Shown here in pieces: positions 35,101 through 46,200 of a DNA stretch of 64,000 nt. The DNA is from Cinnamomum chago (lineage: Eukaryota; Streptophyta; Magnoliopsida; Laurales; Lauraceae). A program made the translations under genes and the position numbers. Location of the stretch: positions 71,564,001 to 71,628,000 of the forward strand of contig CP142451.1 of NCBI GenBank assembly GCA_038049695.1. Direction: 5' to 3'. Below the pieces are notes generated by a model. That model ran no database searches. It was not told the DNA's origin and saw only the letters and a program-made list of their open reading frames with translations. Each line of letters opens with the position of its first letter. Positions within the stretch are counted from its first letter, which is position 1.

Positions 35101-38100
35101 AGTTCGAATCCCCGAGGTTTAGCCAGAGGCATCTGGACTTTTGCCTAAGAGCAGATTCAGCAGATGGTCAAGCTTTTCACGAAGTTCATGATCAGATGCT
35201 GCCAGCTGTTCATTTGCAGGATCCAGCATAAGATTTTGCTGAATGTAGTGGAGGTCAGCTCTAATGGACTCCACCTGCAGGTTTAGTTTTGGTTTTTGTC
35301 TTATCCATTCCACAAGAGCTTTTTTAACTCTTTTGAGCTTGGTTGCAGCCACGAACATAGGAGTGCCAGTCACCGGGAGGTTCCAGGCTTGTTGAACTAC
35401 ATTGAGGAAGTCGTCCTCGCGAGCCCAGAAGTTGAAGAATCTGAAAGAAAATCAGTAAGACTTGACTCTTCCTGGTCTGTGATTCAGTCAAAAGCTTAGA
35501 CGATAGGGGGCTAATGGAGGAGATGGTCCGAAGGAGGCCCTACTGGATAGGATAGGAACGAAAGAAAGATTGAAAGATCGATCCGAACTCCGGCTATTCA
35601 AAGAAGGAAGGACGAGTTAGCAGACCGCGGAAGACATAGAACTTCTTCTCGTTATCTTGGCCAAGTGGAAGACTGGCTTTCAGAGGTCGAAAGGAAAGGC
35701 ATTCATAAAGGAAAGGATGCAGAGAGCAAGCTATTAAAAGGGGGAGAGAACGAGGAGCTTTCAATTTCAGTCAGGAAAAGCCTGACTTCTTCTAGTTACT
35801 GGCTCAACAGAGGAAATTGTTATTGGCTCGATGAAAGGGACTAAAAGTGCTCGACTCGAAGAGGAAAGGGAGAATTATGCTTATACTTTCTTTGGCTCGC
35901 CCTAATCCAATAATGGGAAATGGATCTGCTGCTCTTGCTACTACGTGTGGGCAATAGAAGCGAGCTGGCTAGACTATTACGAAATTGCGTATAGCGTATC
36001 GAACGAGAGTCTCGTCTCCCAAGCTTTGAGTTAGTAGCTATAGGCTGTTCCTAGTAGCTAGGTATCTAGGTAGTTCCCAGTAGCTAGTAGTAGCTAGTAG
36101 CTCTCTTCTTGTAGCTAGCCGCATTGCTGGTATTAAATAAAAGAAAGATATAAAAAGAAATGCTACCAAGATAAATCCTCCTACGGCTCTTTTCTCATAG
36201 CGCATCGACGGAGATCGCCCAGTTGGTTCTAGGTGGGGTCTCGAGTAAGGGTAGCCGCACTCTCCTTCTTTTATAACTCTAAGCGGAGGACCTTCCCTCT
36301 TAGCTCTTAAGGAATTCTTAAACCTATAGACGTTGTTAACGAGCTAACCTAACTAATAGAATCTCTTCTCTTGGTAGTTTGTAGTGGGCATTCCTATCTG
36401 ACCGAGTTGCTAGTAGGAAGCTAGGCTATTGAACTAACAGAAGATAAGCGTAGCGGATGATATGCAGTGGACGATCTTCTTCTTTCTTTTTATCTAACAT
36501 CGTCCGGTAGTTCCCTTTAGTATGTTTCTAAGAAGCTAGGACAGCTAAGAACGAATTAGCTCTTTCAAGCTCCGTTTCTAGAAGAGAAAGCCAGAAGGTA
36601 ATAGCTGATTGGCAGTATGAGTGTCAGTAAGCTGCCGATGCTGTATTGCTGCCTGCTCGAATCAACATCCCTCTACGAGTTTCCTCATTCCTGTGGTTGT
36701 TCTCTTCTGTTCTGAGAGAGGGGCTCTAATGCCATTTCTCTTCCGTCCAAAGGCCAGTGAAAGCTATCAGATATAGGGTTTTCTTCCTTTCGATATGAGT
36801 CCCTTATTTCCTCCTTAGGAGCGCTTCTTGAAAGCCTTCTTCCCTGATTCCTCAACCCAGGATAGATCACCAGTGTCAACCTATTATGCATTGCAGCTTA
36901 TCCGCTGCAGCTCTTAGGTCTTGGTAGCTAGTGGGAATGTAGGATAGCTCAAGTAAGTAATAGACTGACACCAGTGCCTCTGATAAGAGAAAATAGGTCC
37001 ACATGATCAACCGAAAAGGCTTTCTATGGCCATTCTCTGCCTGAGCAAATGATGCTTTCAGGAAGGACGAATGCAATGTTTTTTTTCCCTACCTATCCTA
37101 TCCCCTATCAAGGAAGGACATGAACAAGATGGGATAAGCGCATCGGAGAAGGAATAGGTTGCAGCTTTTGTTGGTCCTACCTAGTAGCTAGATGCTTTAG
37201 TAGCTAGCTGGTTTGGGAAGGAAGGACAGGTAAGAATGGTATTATATCCCTCATTTCTTGTTTTTCCGGTGATGAGAGTTTGACCTCTAGGAAGAACACT
37301 TTCTCCCTTAATGTGCTGGTAGTTCCATAAGGCTTCCTAACAGCTTTTCTTATTTGTACGAGCTAGTAGTTTGAGTTCCTCTCCTAGCAGCTAGCCGTAG
37401 TTGGAATAGCTATTGGACTAGCAGACGCAGCAGACGAGAAGCAACAACCATTGATCTTCCGTCTTCTCCTCTTCTACGGTCGGTCTTATAGGCCTAGTCT
37501 TCAACCTGGTAAGGAGCTACCTCACCAGGCCCTTTAGAATCATTTTGTGACATTCCTCCCTCACACAAGGCAGCCAATATTAATGGCTTTACCTTGAGTT
37601 CTTGAGACGCCCAATCATAGCACTTCCAAAGTAAGCCGAAGCGGACCAATGTAGGGTCCGTATTCCGGCGATACCTGGAGGTTTCTACAGGTAATCTAAG
37701 AGCGTGAGGAGCCGAGTATATGGATTCTCAGCGACGGTAGTGTACCACTTCAACCATTGAAGCCATTGTTGCATCCAATTACGGAGAACAGTGCGCTCCA
37801 AGATCTCCATTTCCGGTTCAGAGAGCAATCCCCATCTGCTGCATCTAAATATGCTGTTTCATCCGCTGAGACAAAAGCATATGAATCAACTCTTTCAAAT
37901 GAAGAAGATGCCACCACTAAAAAAGAAAAGACGTCCATTTTGGAGGGCGGTGAATACGGCTTTTAAGCCTGAAGAATAAGATTCTTTCAAATATACAGAA
38001 GTAGTCGATGACTAAAAGGCAAGTCCGACGGCAAGGGGTGTTGTCTGGTATAGAACCAGAACAAGGGCGGAGGGAGTTGTTTTCCAGTAGTAGCTTTCTT

Positions 38101-41100
38101 TTTCCTGGCTGAGTAGTTTCTCAAATCCCGAGAAGGGTGGTGGATGGGAATAGATAAGTAAGCATGCGAGTACATTGTTTCAGACGCCGAATACGTTAAA
38201 TCACCCACCGAAGACGCATAAGAATAATCCGATGAATCATAGACAGCATAGGGATGAATCATTCCTAAGAACCAGAGTCTAGGGCTGCTCTTTCCCAATC
38301 CGAACCAGCGGAATAGGCCTCTTCCGGTCCGGGTCGGAAGGCTTCCTTCCAGTGGTTGCTCCGGCTAGAGATATAGTCGTAGAGACGGCTAGAGATTATG
38401 TGAAGTCCCCAGATCTGAGATAAGGGAGATCCGGCTAGAGATTATGTCTAGGACAAGGCTATTGATCTAGTCTAGTCTACCTTCTCTTCTTTAGCTTGAG
38501 TATATACCCTCCGCTAGATAGTCTGCTTTTCCTTTCTCTAGGTTTTGGGTGACTATTCCTTCAAGGATAGTTTCGGTGAGGTTCTACTTGATCTTAGTTC
38601 TTTTCCTCAAAGTAGGGAGCTAAAAGTCTTCTTTCTCTTTATCTCGGTACTTTTGGTACTCAATACTCTAGTTCTCGCCCGAGAGAGAGTATCTGACTTG
38701 TTTTCCTCAGTTTCAGTTGAGGATCCCTAGTTATCGAAGGGATAGTAGCTCGTATTCTAGAGTGAAGCGAGCCTCCCCCTTCAAGTAGTAGCCCAAAGTG
38801 AAGTCAGTAGTCGTAGAGATGGCTAGAGATCTAATTCATTCTCTAATTTCCCTGCACGTCTTTTTCCCGCTGAAGAGACAAATCAGGGTGAGAAAGAGAA
38901 GGCTATTGAGAATGTCTAGTCTAGCTTTAGTCGTAGATCCGGCTAAGAGAAAGAGAAGGCGCAGAGACAGAGACGACTAAAGATATAGTTCAGTCCCCTT
39001 GATCTTGTCTTTTCCCCTTTCTTTTTTCTTTCCCGATGAAAGAAGTGTGAGCCATAGAAGGCGTAGATACAGATACAGATAGGGCTCTTTCTCGAGTTTC
39101 TTCCCTTGATTTAGTGAAGGAGATGGCTAGGAGAAGGCTCTGTCTCTAGTGAATTCCCGTAGTGCGTGTCTGCCCAGATGTGAGTGACCTCCCTCAGTCG
39201 AGAGAGAGATCCCGCTATTGATTTTGAATTCCAAGGAACTCCAAGAGAAGAGCAAAAGGTAAAGTACTTACTATAGTCCTCAAAGCAAGAGCGGAATTCG
39301 ACATACCTTGCTTGAACTTTCATTCACTATCAGGCTAGTAAGAATTGGGTGACTTCTTTCCTTTGTTTGGCTTGAGCCCAATCTCATCTGTCAGGAGATG
39401 GAGTCGTCTTGCTTAGTAAGGAGTTTTTATATATAACAGGTGCGCTTCGGGAATTATATCTTATGCGCCTCACGACTACCGGAGCAAAGTCAATGAGTTG
39501 CTGTTCTTTTCAACAAAACTAAAAAATCTTTCGAAGAAGTTCTTCGCTGACGCTTGCCTCTAGCTGAATTCACTTAGGTCACGCCTTGGTTGCTGCCTAG
39601 CCTCCTGTGTTGGTGTCCAAAACGTGCATGTGTTGTAGGCTGCCTGACTGTCTGGAAACCTACTTCTGGTGAAGCTGACTGGATTGATGCCCGGGCCTGT
39701 CGTGGAAAAAAAGACGGAAATGTGGCGACTGAGGTGCCTGGCCTTAAGTGTAGTTGCTGATGGACTGGTGTGTACTGTATTAACAACCACATCATAATCA
39801 AGATCAAGTCCGTCAAGAAGACAACCGAGAATTTCTCGATCACTCATTGGTTGTTGAATAAGAGATAGTTCATCTGTGAGCCTGCGGATACGATCCATAT
39901 ATTTCGTAATGGAATATGAACCTTTGCGAATATTAGAAAGGTCATGCTTGATCTGGTAATATCGAGCATTGGTCTGGGAGGTATAAGCCCTGTCAAGAGC
40001 CTCCCAAGTGGAACGAGCTGTCTTGTATCCAATAACTTGGGCAAAGACAGTAGGTCTCATTGTGGTATGTAACCAACTGAGAAGGATCTGATCCTTCTTC
40101 TTCCATTCAAGATAGGCTGGATTGGGGACCCCTGGAGCAGGATGCCGGCCGAGATGGAGCTGGAAGCCAACCTAGACTTTCCTGGGACTTGCTGTGCCCC
40201 AACATCTAAATAAAAGGCAGGCGCCGAAAAGGAACCAGCCCAGCCTCTTCAAGAAAGCTTTGCTTGGTAGGCGCTGCCTATTCACTCGGACAATGCTCTG
40301 AACGCGAAAGTGTGCAGTTCCACCCCCTCTCAAGAACATCCTGAGATCATTGATCTGTACAATGCCATATAAATAATAAAAGAAACTTAGGGGCTAAGAA
40401 ACAACCTAATCAAACTAGGAAACAAGATAAGAATCCTACCCAGAAACCTAATCCTAATTACCACTGTTGAATAAAAATTGAAATAAGAAAAATCTCTAGA
40501 TTTCCTTGGGCCCTCATATGGCCCACAAGTCTGTCTCCCATGGTATATCGGTGCTGCTGCATCAGGTCCACTTTGACTCCTTCCTGTATTCCCTGTAAAA
40601 AGTAATGGTTTAAACTGTATTGACAATTTAGCATCTTTTTTTTTTTCTTTTTTCCTTTTTTAATTTATCCTTATTTCAAAACTACTACTATTTTCTAATT
40701 CACACTACTGTTACTAGGAGATGACTGCGTTTCTATAGTTGGCAATACTTCCTTCGTCCAAATAAAAGACATTACATGTGGACCTGGCCATGGTGTGAGG
40801 TAACATTGTTCATAGTTTGAAGCTTTCAGGGATCTTGTGCATATAAACTTATGGACTAACTCTACTGGATACAACAGCATTGGGAGTTTGGGAAAGTACA
40901 ATTCATGCTCCCAGGTGTATGATGTGATGGTTGATGGAGCCAAGATTTTCAACACTGAAAATGGAGTAAGGATCAAGACATGGCAGGTAATATTGCTTGC
41001 TATTATTTTGTTATCTTCAAATTCTTGTGGCTCAAAGTGGAAGTTATTTTCTCAGTTTTGGAGCTCGACTACCTAAGTCAATAAAAAAAAAACTTGGCTA

Positions 41101-42111
41101 ATTTTAAATTTTAAGTTTTGAAAATTGATACATGGAGCATCGGAGCCCCGTCAAACTGAGAGGGCAGCTGAATTTTGAGCCAATCTGCAAGTTTTTACAT
41201 TAATTAATTGATGCCAATTTTTTTTCTCTGTCCCAATTATATCTTTTTTTGTTCTAATGGACCCATTACTGTATATTTCACTTCATCAGGGAGGCAGTGG
41301 TTTTGTCAGAAAAATCAACTTCTGGAACGTGTGGATGAGCAATGTTTCAAACCCAATAATAATTGATCAATACTATTGTGACTCACCATTTCTATGCCCT
41401 AACCAGGTATCAAAATTACTCCCTTCTGATCCTATCCAAAGCTATGTAGCAAAGATAATTATTTTGTCTGATAATTATGTTTATCATTAACATTAACATG
41501 GTATGATGCTGAGATTTAACATGGTATGATGCTGAGATGTATCTAGTTCAGATCATATTTCAAAAATATGTGATTCAAAGTATGACATGTCCAAGTGTAC
41601 CCTAATACTAATACCTGTATTGAGTGTATGGTGACATGCCTTTGAATCAGGAACCTCACTAGTTGCCATGCTTCCAAGCATAAAAATTCAATTTAGCGTA
41701 TGTCAAAATTCACTGTCCATGACAGTCTGTAACTGTCAAGCACCAAACAAATCCATGTCTATAATTTACATAGCACTAAAAAAGTAATATAACTTCGATT
41801 GTTGATCTTTCTTACCCATGGGAATGCAGACATTGTCTGTTAAGGTGGACAGAGTGTCTTTCATTGGCATCGTTGGAACATCAGCTACAGAAGAGGCAAT
41901 TAGATTTGCTTGCAGTGACAGTTTTCCCTGCGAAAGTATACGTTTAGCAGACATTCAACTATTCTACCCTGATGGAGATACAACATCTTATTGTTGGAAT
42001 GCCTTTGGCTCTAGCTCTGGTCTAGTTTACCCTTCTCCCTGTTTCTCCTATGATGAACGTATCATTGAACAGAATATTCTTTCCAGAACCACCCTTCATT
42101 CCATTACATGA
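22020..42111 (+). CDS. Polygalacturonase (GH28), secreted; 9 exons, 440 aa
   Basis: Exons: 22020-22220, 23356-23487, 23638-23808, 23916-23936, 24057-24264, 40718-40799, 40878-40986, 41290-41406 and 41830-42111. All borders are GT/AG and the frame is kept throughout; the stop is TGA at 42109-42111. The enzyme hydrolyses alpha-1,4-galacturonosyl bonds of pectin in the cell wall. Residues 1-28 form a hydrophobic signal peptide ([15 protein letters not shown]). [14 protein letters not shown] motif lies at about 54-66. The four GH28 signatures are present: NTDGIH (N223), GDDC (D246/D247), GPGHG (H269) and RIK (303-305), so the catalytic aspartates are intact. 440 residues is a usual length for plant polygalacturonases. 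Oddities are a 21-nt exon 4 and a 16.5-kb intron 5 full of transposons. The start is the first ATG before the signal peptide. The subclade is not assigned. Confidence 0.93.
22221..23355 (+). other. Polygalacturonase intron 1
   Basis: AT-rich intron, GTATGT...TTTCAG. It contains a run of roughly 40 T (about 23151-23190), a likely polymorphic homopolymer. No other feature seen. Confidence 0.85.
26521..27357 (-). CDS. Gag-like protein of the TR-GAG element, ~278 aa
   Basis: Open frame inside the LTR element. Residues 1-100 fit the retrotransposon gag capsid-type fold, with the phrase [18 protein letters not shown] and then FLKGLRPSI. The C-terminal half is acidic and of low complexity, with no CCHC zinc knuckle seen. 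The frame may begin upstream of the chosen ATG, or through splicing. The internal region to the right (27358-27900) is noncoding leader containing three repeats of a 'gatttggg.tgttgatgctcaggg' phrase. Confidence 0.7.
   Translation of the reverse strand: MHQVHMELSDKMELQLLEINRRLTEINNEQYITLTQGKLSVEEYAYKFERLHYLCELGDTLDFNHFLKGLRPSILKNVQNECNDMYEAFWEAIRVERLIKRYCLRKAKMQEKSLSIIDVPIMEPLMENASHESEEKEPESHHLQVEQEEMDNEDNIKESNQLMDPMASPPPANQINLSDEKTINQEIVKEVCTINVPHIDFVLGDRPILTEECVQLANIQELNHHFIRSRINAKSSHQKKLCQEVIDRPTNQKFVKLIFDPGGHFPNSRSSSFSSGGE
27680..27840. repeat. Short tandem repeat in the TR-GAG leader
   Basis: About three units of ~60 bp containing AAAAAGTATGGATTTGGGGTGTTGATGCTCAGGG, lying between the primer-binding site and the gag frame. 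Confidence 0.7.
28557..29423. mobile_element. Non-autonomous hAT-like element, 867 bp
   Basis: Inverted ends CTATGATACCCGGATACGG and its imperfect complement (..ATCGGGCATCATAG), flanked by an 8-bp duplication GTCCTGAG (28549-28556 and 29424-29431). An 8-bp duplication is the hAT hallmark. Both subterminal regions are rich in GATACGG/CCGTATC iterons. The middle holds (A)GAAGAAG-rich and T-rich tracts and no transposase. Confidence 0.75.
29599..31173. other. Intron 5 sequence without recognised features
   Basis: AT-rich, no long open frame, no repeat or transposon end that I could support. Confidence 0.6.
31316..31456. repeat. Left copy of the perfect 141-bp duplication
   Basis: Identical, base for base by my reading, to 40342-40482. 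Both are solo LTR sequence, from TGAGATCATTGATCTG to AATAAAAATTGAA. The copy marks the left border of the mitochondrial-like block. Confidence 0.92.
32900..33890 (+). mobile_element. Gypsy fragment in the inserted block, fossil
   Basis: Remains of reverse transcriptase C-terminus, RNase H and the integrase zinc-binding region in order: [44 protein letters not shown], then [10 protein letters not shown] and CRLCQ. The order fits chromovirus-type gypsy elements. Broken in several places. Confidence 0.8.
33891..34234 (+). other. Unidentified coding-like stretch
   Basis: Frame +33807-34055 continues past the gypsy text with residues such as [20 protein letters not shown] and [17 protein letters not shown]. 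The same frame has further protein-like text to about 34230 after one stop. I do not recognise the family. It ends where the LINE-like 3' end begins. Confidence 0.3.
34235..34628 (+). mobile_element. LINE 3' end with A-tail
   Basis: T/G-rich 3'UTR-like sequence (CTTTGGCTGGTTGCCGC...), then AATAAAATGACTTACC and a run of A at 34620-34628. This is the usual form of plant L1-type LINE tails. No coding part is recognised with confidence upstream. Confidence 0.6.
34630..35480 (-). mobile_element. LINE (L1-type) ORF2 fragment
   Basis: Minus-strand remains covering the region between endonuclease and reverse transcriptase, and the first RT blocks. In protein order: [11 protein letters not shown]..., [20 protein letters not shown], then [13 protein letters not shown], and TAAVLSFF...IPKIENP at the low-coordinate end. 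At least one stop or frame change separates the blocks, and the endonuclease and RT catalytic parts are missing, so it is a dead fragment. It abuts the A-tail of another LINE fragment in opposite orientation. Confidence 0.82.
35481..39555. other. Mitochondrial-like sequence without recognised genes
   Basis: No convincing coding region. Repeated GTAGCTAG words cluster at 36040-36120 and again near 37180-37410. A 'cggctagagatta' phrase recurs at about 38380, 38430 and 38820. Short open frames here lack any family motif I know. Confidence 0.5.
39560..40060 (-). mobile_element. Copia gag fragment in the inserted block, fossil
   Basis: Minus-strand frame resembling the UBN2/copia gag family: [20 protein letters not shown], then [20 protein letters not shown], and [16 protein letters not shown]. 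Only this piece of the element is present. Confidence 0.82.
40342..40482. repeat. Right copy of the perfect 141-bp duplication
   Basis: Matches 31316-31456 exactly. Beyond it the solo LTR continues (40483-40564), so the copy also marks the right border of the inserted block. Confidence 0.92.
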
Positions 42112-42867
42112 TAAATTTATTAATGGTTTGCATCTGTGTTTACTTTTTTCATCCCCCATCGTATTGATGAATGTAACTATTGTTGTATATCATTATGTTG
42201 AGTTTCTTTGTTCTAATATATGCCATATCTTTTCTTTTTATGCAATTGGAGCAACTTATACTAGAAGAAGGAATGAAGGAACCAACCTGTGTAGTACGAC
42301 TCATTACCACATAAAAGGACATTCAAACAGAATGTGATACACCCTTCTATATTACTACAAATCTAGTGAATAATGCTGCAATGTGTTGAGCATTTCATAC
42401 CCATATTCGTTTACCAATTTATGAAATTAAGTCAAAGTTTGCTTTGCTGCTTAATTAGACTAAATCCTCCTACAATTTTATAATCAGATTCTAAAGGAAC
42501 CAAAATGCACAAGCCAAAAGATGAGAGAGTAAATTCCACTGTATCAACACATTCATTCAGCCTGTTATATTATAATAAATTAGAGGAAGGAAACAGTTTC
42601 AGAAACTGTGTTATCAGGTTTAGACTTGAATAAACTGTATAACAGTTCCAAAGCTGTGAGACAGTTTTAGTTTTTTAAAGATATTACAGATGCTAGTCCC
42701 ATATGGGGCCACGTGGCTCTGATCCAAGTGTCTTATACACTCCAGACAGTTCTGATCATGAGAACTACCTGCGAATGCTGAAGATTTTCTAGATGATCCA
42801 ATGTATGGTTCCCATCTTTGTTCAAAATAGCAATCCTCAACCTTGTTGTAATTGACCATCCCGCTAG
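42112..42867 (+). other. Polygalacturonase 3'UTR and downstream flank
   Basis: AT-rich. Weak poly(A) signals of the type AATAAA/ATAATAAATTA lie near 42575. No other gene seen. Ends at the ATACT duplication of solo LTR B. Confidence 0.5.
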
Positions 42868-45800
42868 ATACTTGTCACGCCCCCGTACCGAGACCGAGCC
42901 AACCAAGTCCCTAATCCGGGGCTGCGGCGCGGCGGGCCGGAATATTTCGCTCGCGCTTGTCGTTTTCCCACAGGTTTCTAAGGTGAGGATTCACAAGATC
43001 CAAAACCGATCAATCAAAATAGAATGAATAGATATGCGGAAGCATGTAGCAAACACACAATTATAATCAAAAGTAAATAAAGACATTCCAGCCTTGCATC
43101 AAAATGAGAAATATAAACATGAGCAAATCCCCAAGTTAGTTCGAATTTAACATATTACCAAAAGTAAGTTTAAAGTTATACATCCCATAAAAAGCCAACA
43201 AAGGCTAGTTAAAATAAGTTCCCAAAAGAGAATCATCAACCCCAAAATATGATACGTGCCTCTTCATCCAACCCGATGTCTAGATAACATCGTTGGGCTG
43301 TCACTCTCAAGCAACCGGCGGCTCAACCGCCTCCTCCTCCTCACGCTCTACCTCAAAGGCAGCAATGTCGATATTTGGCACCAAACAAAGAGAGTATCAG
43401 ACACGACGGTCTGGCATGTGAATACAATAGATAACAGAATGACAAATGTTTGCAAAAACATTATAAAATCATAAAGGTACATTTAAAACATCTAGACATA
43501 AACAACGATGAAATAAGGAAGATGACTACTGAATTAAATCATTTACAATGAAAACATTTAAAAAGGGTAATACAAACTGAACAAAACATTGGCAATCCAC
43601 ATTGAGCTATATTCTCCTATTACCGAAGTAACAAGAGCAATCAATAAACGTCGACATATAAAATGGCCGGAGTAAGCAAAGATACAATAATTTCCCAATA
43701 TAGATGGGTAACAAACGGGGTCCGCTGTAGAATAGATAGCAAACAAACAGAGTGTCCAAGCTGCAGTTGGCGAAATAGCTGAGGATCCCAACCCGGGTGA
43801 TCAGCCTGACTAGGTGACCCAAGCTTTGTGGTGCCGACCAAAAATCTGAGTCGATGCAAATTAAATCACCAAAGTACATTCCAAATCGATGAAAGGACTA
43901 CTTCGAAACCAAGTACAAACGAACAATTATGGAGCAAATCAAACGAATAGTCTTACCAATATTTTTCAAACGTGGCAAACCACTCAAAGCTATTTCAAGT
44001 CAATTTATAAAAAAGACGTATAAATCTACTAATTTAGAATAAGGTAATGTGTAGTGGTTGATTGGATTACCTAGAGTCGTCTCATTATGCACTCAATTCC
44101 CTAATGTCGGTTTGTGAACGAATAGCTTAGTGCCTCTGAAGATCTCCAACATTTTGAGAATAATAAGTGCACATCGAGACTTATAGTAAATCCCCAGGTA
44201 ATTTAACCTTCCAACCTTCCTTTGATTTCCCTCGGATTCCCATAATACCAGTGTTTCGGAATCAAAATTCATATTCCAAGCTTCAATGAATCCATTGAGG
44301 ACCTACACACCCAAATAGAAGCACACAGGGTGCAGAAAATCACCTTGGGACAGAACCCAGGTCTACTCGAGCGAGTGGACCTCCACTCGAGTGGAGCTTC
44401 CCAGAAGCTTGTTCGCTTAAGCGGAGCCTGTCACGACCCCGGACCGGGCCCACCGAGGTCCTAATCCGGGATCAGGACTGAAGATTGTGTGTGATGTTAG
44501 GTGATGAGTGTAAGGTGTGCACATTTATTTAATTTCTCATAGGTGTCCGCGGTGAGGATATCACAACCATATATGAACATTTCTTTTAAGTGCGGAAGCG
44601 TGTAGCAAATCAAGTATTCAGGCCATCTCTAGTCATAAAGACATTAACACAAGTATAAATACTGTATCAGAATGAGCAATGATCATTAGCATGTTTCTCA
44701 AAAGTAAGTTAAAGTTTATACAAAAGATCATTTAATTATATTAACAAAAATAGAGGCCAACAAAGGCAAATGCAAACAAAATACCAATCCCCGAAAGAAT
44801 GGTTAAACGTTCCCAAAATATAATGTCTCTCATAGCAATCGAATGTGTACACGACATCATCAGCACGTCACTCAACTAGGCGTTGCGGTTCACCGACCTC
44901 ATCCTCAAACTCCGCCTCGGGATAGACAATGTCTGGACCTGAGTACCAAAGAGTGGATCAAATACAACGGTTTGACAAATTGGTGAAAAGGCATAACAAA
45001 TATATTTACCTTTAAAAGCATTTAAACCTATTCAATCAATAACTTTCATAAAAGAAACGAATCATTTATTGAAACCATAAATGCAGTATAAAACATGTAT
45101 GGGTATCCAAGGAAATCGGGAAACAAGCAAGATGACAACCACACAAAGCTAAGTCTTCTATCACCGAAGTGACAGAGCAAGATCAAGGCGCTGACCTCAG
45201 TCACCATAGTGAGGAGGTACAATGAAATATACATATACATATAATATACTGTACATGACCACGGTAGCGAGCCGGGCATCGGGAACCACAGTAGCAATCT
45301 GCGGTATCGGGACAAGACCACGGTAATAACCGGGTAGCGGGATCCAAACTGCAGCTGGCAGGACAAGAGGGGGATCTCTAAGTCGGTGGATCAGACCAAC
45401 GAGGTTATCCAAGTTTAGTGGTGCCGACTCATAGGTCAAATAACCAATCAAGACATGTGTAAATAAATCAAGTACAAGTAAATAAACGGGCGAGACGGGG
45501 GTGCTCAAAGGCACAACTGTCATTTCATGTGGTGCAATGCACTTCAAGACAAGTAACTATTTCAAGTATAATTTCGATGCTTTCAGGAAAACAAGGCATA
45601 CAGTATAAATCTCGGGATCAGTAAAGTACAATAAACAATCGGAGTTTCGGGTTCAGGATTGCTCAAAGTTAATAGGGATCTCGTATGTCTAAATAGATAA
45701 AGGCTTGGTACTCTTTGAGTTTGGGAACATCCCGGGTCCTTATACACTTCGGATTTTTCAAGACTTCAAACGAAATCTTGGTGATGTGGTTTTCTTCACG

Positions 45801-45914
45801 AATGGATGTTCAAACATAGGAACGATTCTTCTCATTGCAATAGGGCTCTCAACAGACCTTTCTAAAACATTTAGACATTTCATTAGTGCTCCCAAAACAG
45901 TCCTAGGTGAACAG

Positions 45915-46200
45915 TACCCATCGCTCGAGCGGACTATGGGTTCGCTCGAGCGGTGAGCTCTCTGGAATGATTGTCTGGGTGGGTTCACTCTAGTGAAGTT
46001 GAGGTCGCTCGAGCGAACTCATCCAGTAGGTGGTTGGCTCGAGCGAAGATTCAGTTCGATCGATCTAACCACTCTTTGGAACGAGTTCTGGGATGGTTCG
46101 CTCAAGCGGTGAAGGGTCCACTCGAGCGAACTGTCCTCTGGAAATACTCGAACCCTTCTCGAATCCTTTTCTGGACACTTCGCTCGAGCGAAGTGTCATG
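45915..46200. repeat. CTCGAG iteron patch in solo LTR A2
   Basis: Repeated GGTTCGCTCGAGCGAA-type palindromes, the counterpart of 18714-18985 in A1. The patch continues on the far side of the CACTA insertion (54303-54340). Confidence 0.8.

Larger units (their letters stand above)
31457..40341. other. Inserted 8.9-kb block resembling plant mitochondrial DNA
   Basis: Base composition and texture change sharply at both borders. The DNA becomes more GC-balanced, rich in TAG/CTA words such as GTAGCTAGTAGTAGC (36060-36120), and shows short repeated phrases such as 'ggctagagat' (38380-38830). It also holds unrelated broken pieces of gypsy, LINE and copia elements, as plant mitochondrial intergenic DNA often does. 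I recognise no standard mitochondrial gene, so the origin is an inference from texture. The block sits inside a solo LTR, between the two copies of a perfect 141-bp duplication. Confidence 0.55.
31179..40564 (-). mobile_element. Solo LTR of a TR-GAG-related family, split by a large insertion
   Basis: Begins TGATGCAAATCCTAGGG and ends GCTGCTGCATCA, with a 5-bp duplication GGTCC (31174-31178 and 40565-40569). Without the inserted block and its 141-bp duplicate, the LTR is about 360 bp. It shares the 'tacaatgccatataaataa' core and the ends with the TR-GAG LTRs at 26189 and 27910. No internal region is present, so it is a solo LTR. Confidence 0.85.
24265..40717 (+). other. Polygalacturonase intron 5, 16.45 kb
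   Basis: Begins GTATGT and ends TTACTAG. The exons on both sides join in frame between GT and GDDC of the conserved IGTGDDC motif, which shows that the distant exons belong together. It contains a tandem duplication, a gag-only LTR element, an hAT-like element, a split solo LTR and a mitochondrial-like block. The stretches 24265-25555, 29599-31173 and 40570-40717 look like ordinary AT-rich intron, with a CT/GCGC microsatellite at about 25522-25550. Confidence 0.9.

Noticed and set aside
35095-35125. GTTCGAATCCCC, a tRNA T-arm-like string
   Set aside because: It lies inside the LINE ORF2 text ([10 protein letters not shown] on the minus strand) and no acceptor, D or anticodon stems can be placed around it.
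42873-44428. GC-rich start near 42870 as an rDNA or CpG-island promoter
   Set aside because: It is the conserved GACCCCG-type end of solo LTR B, with a target duplication.
45197-45547. 116-codon minus-strand frame in solo LTR A2
   Set aside because: A related frame is present in A1, but it is LTR sequence with no known motif; most likely chance.
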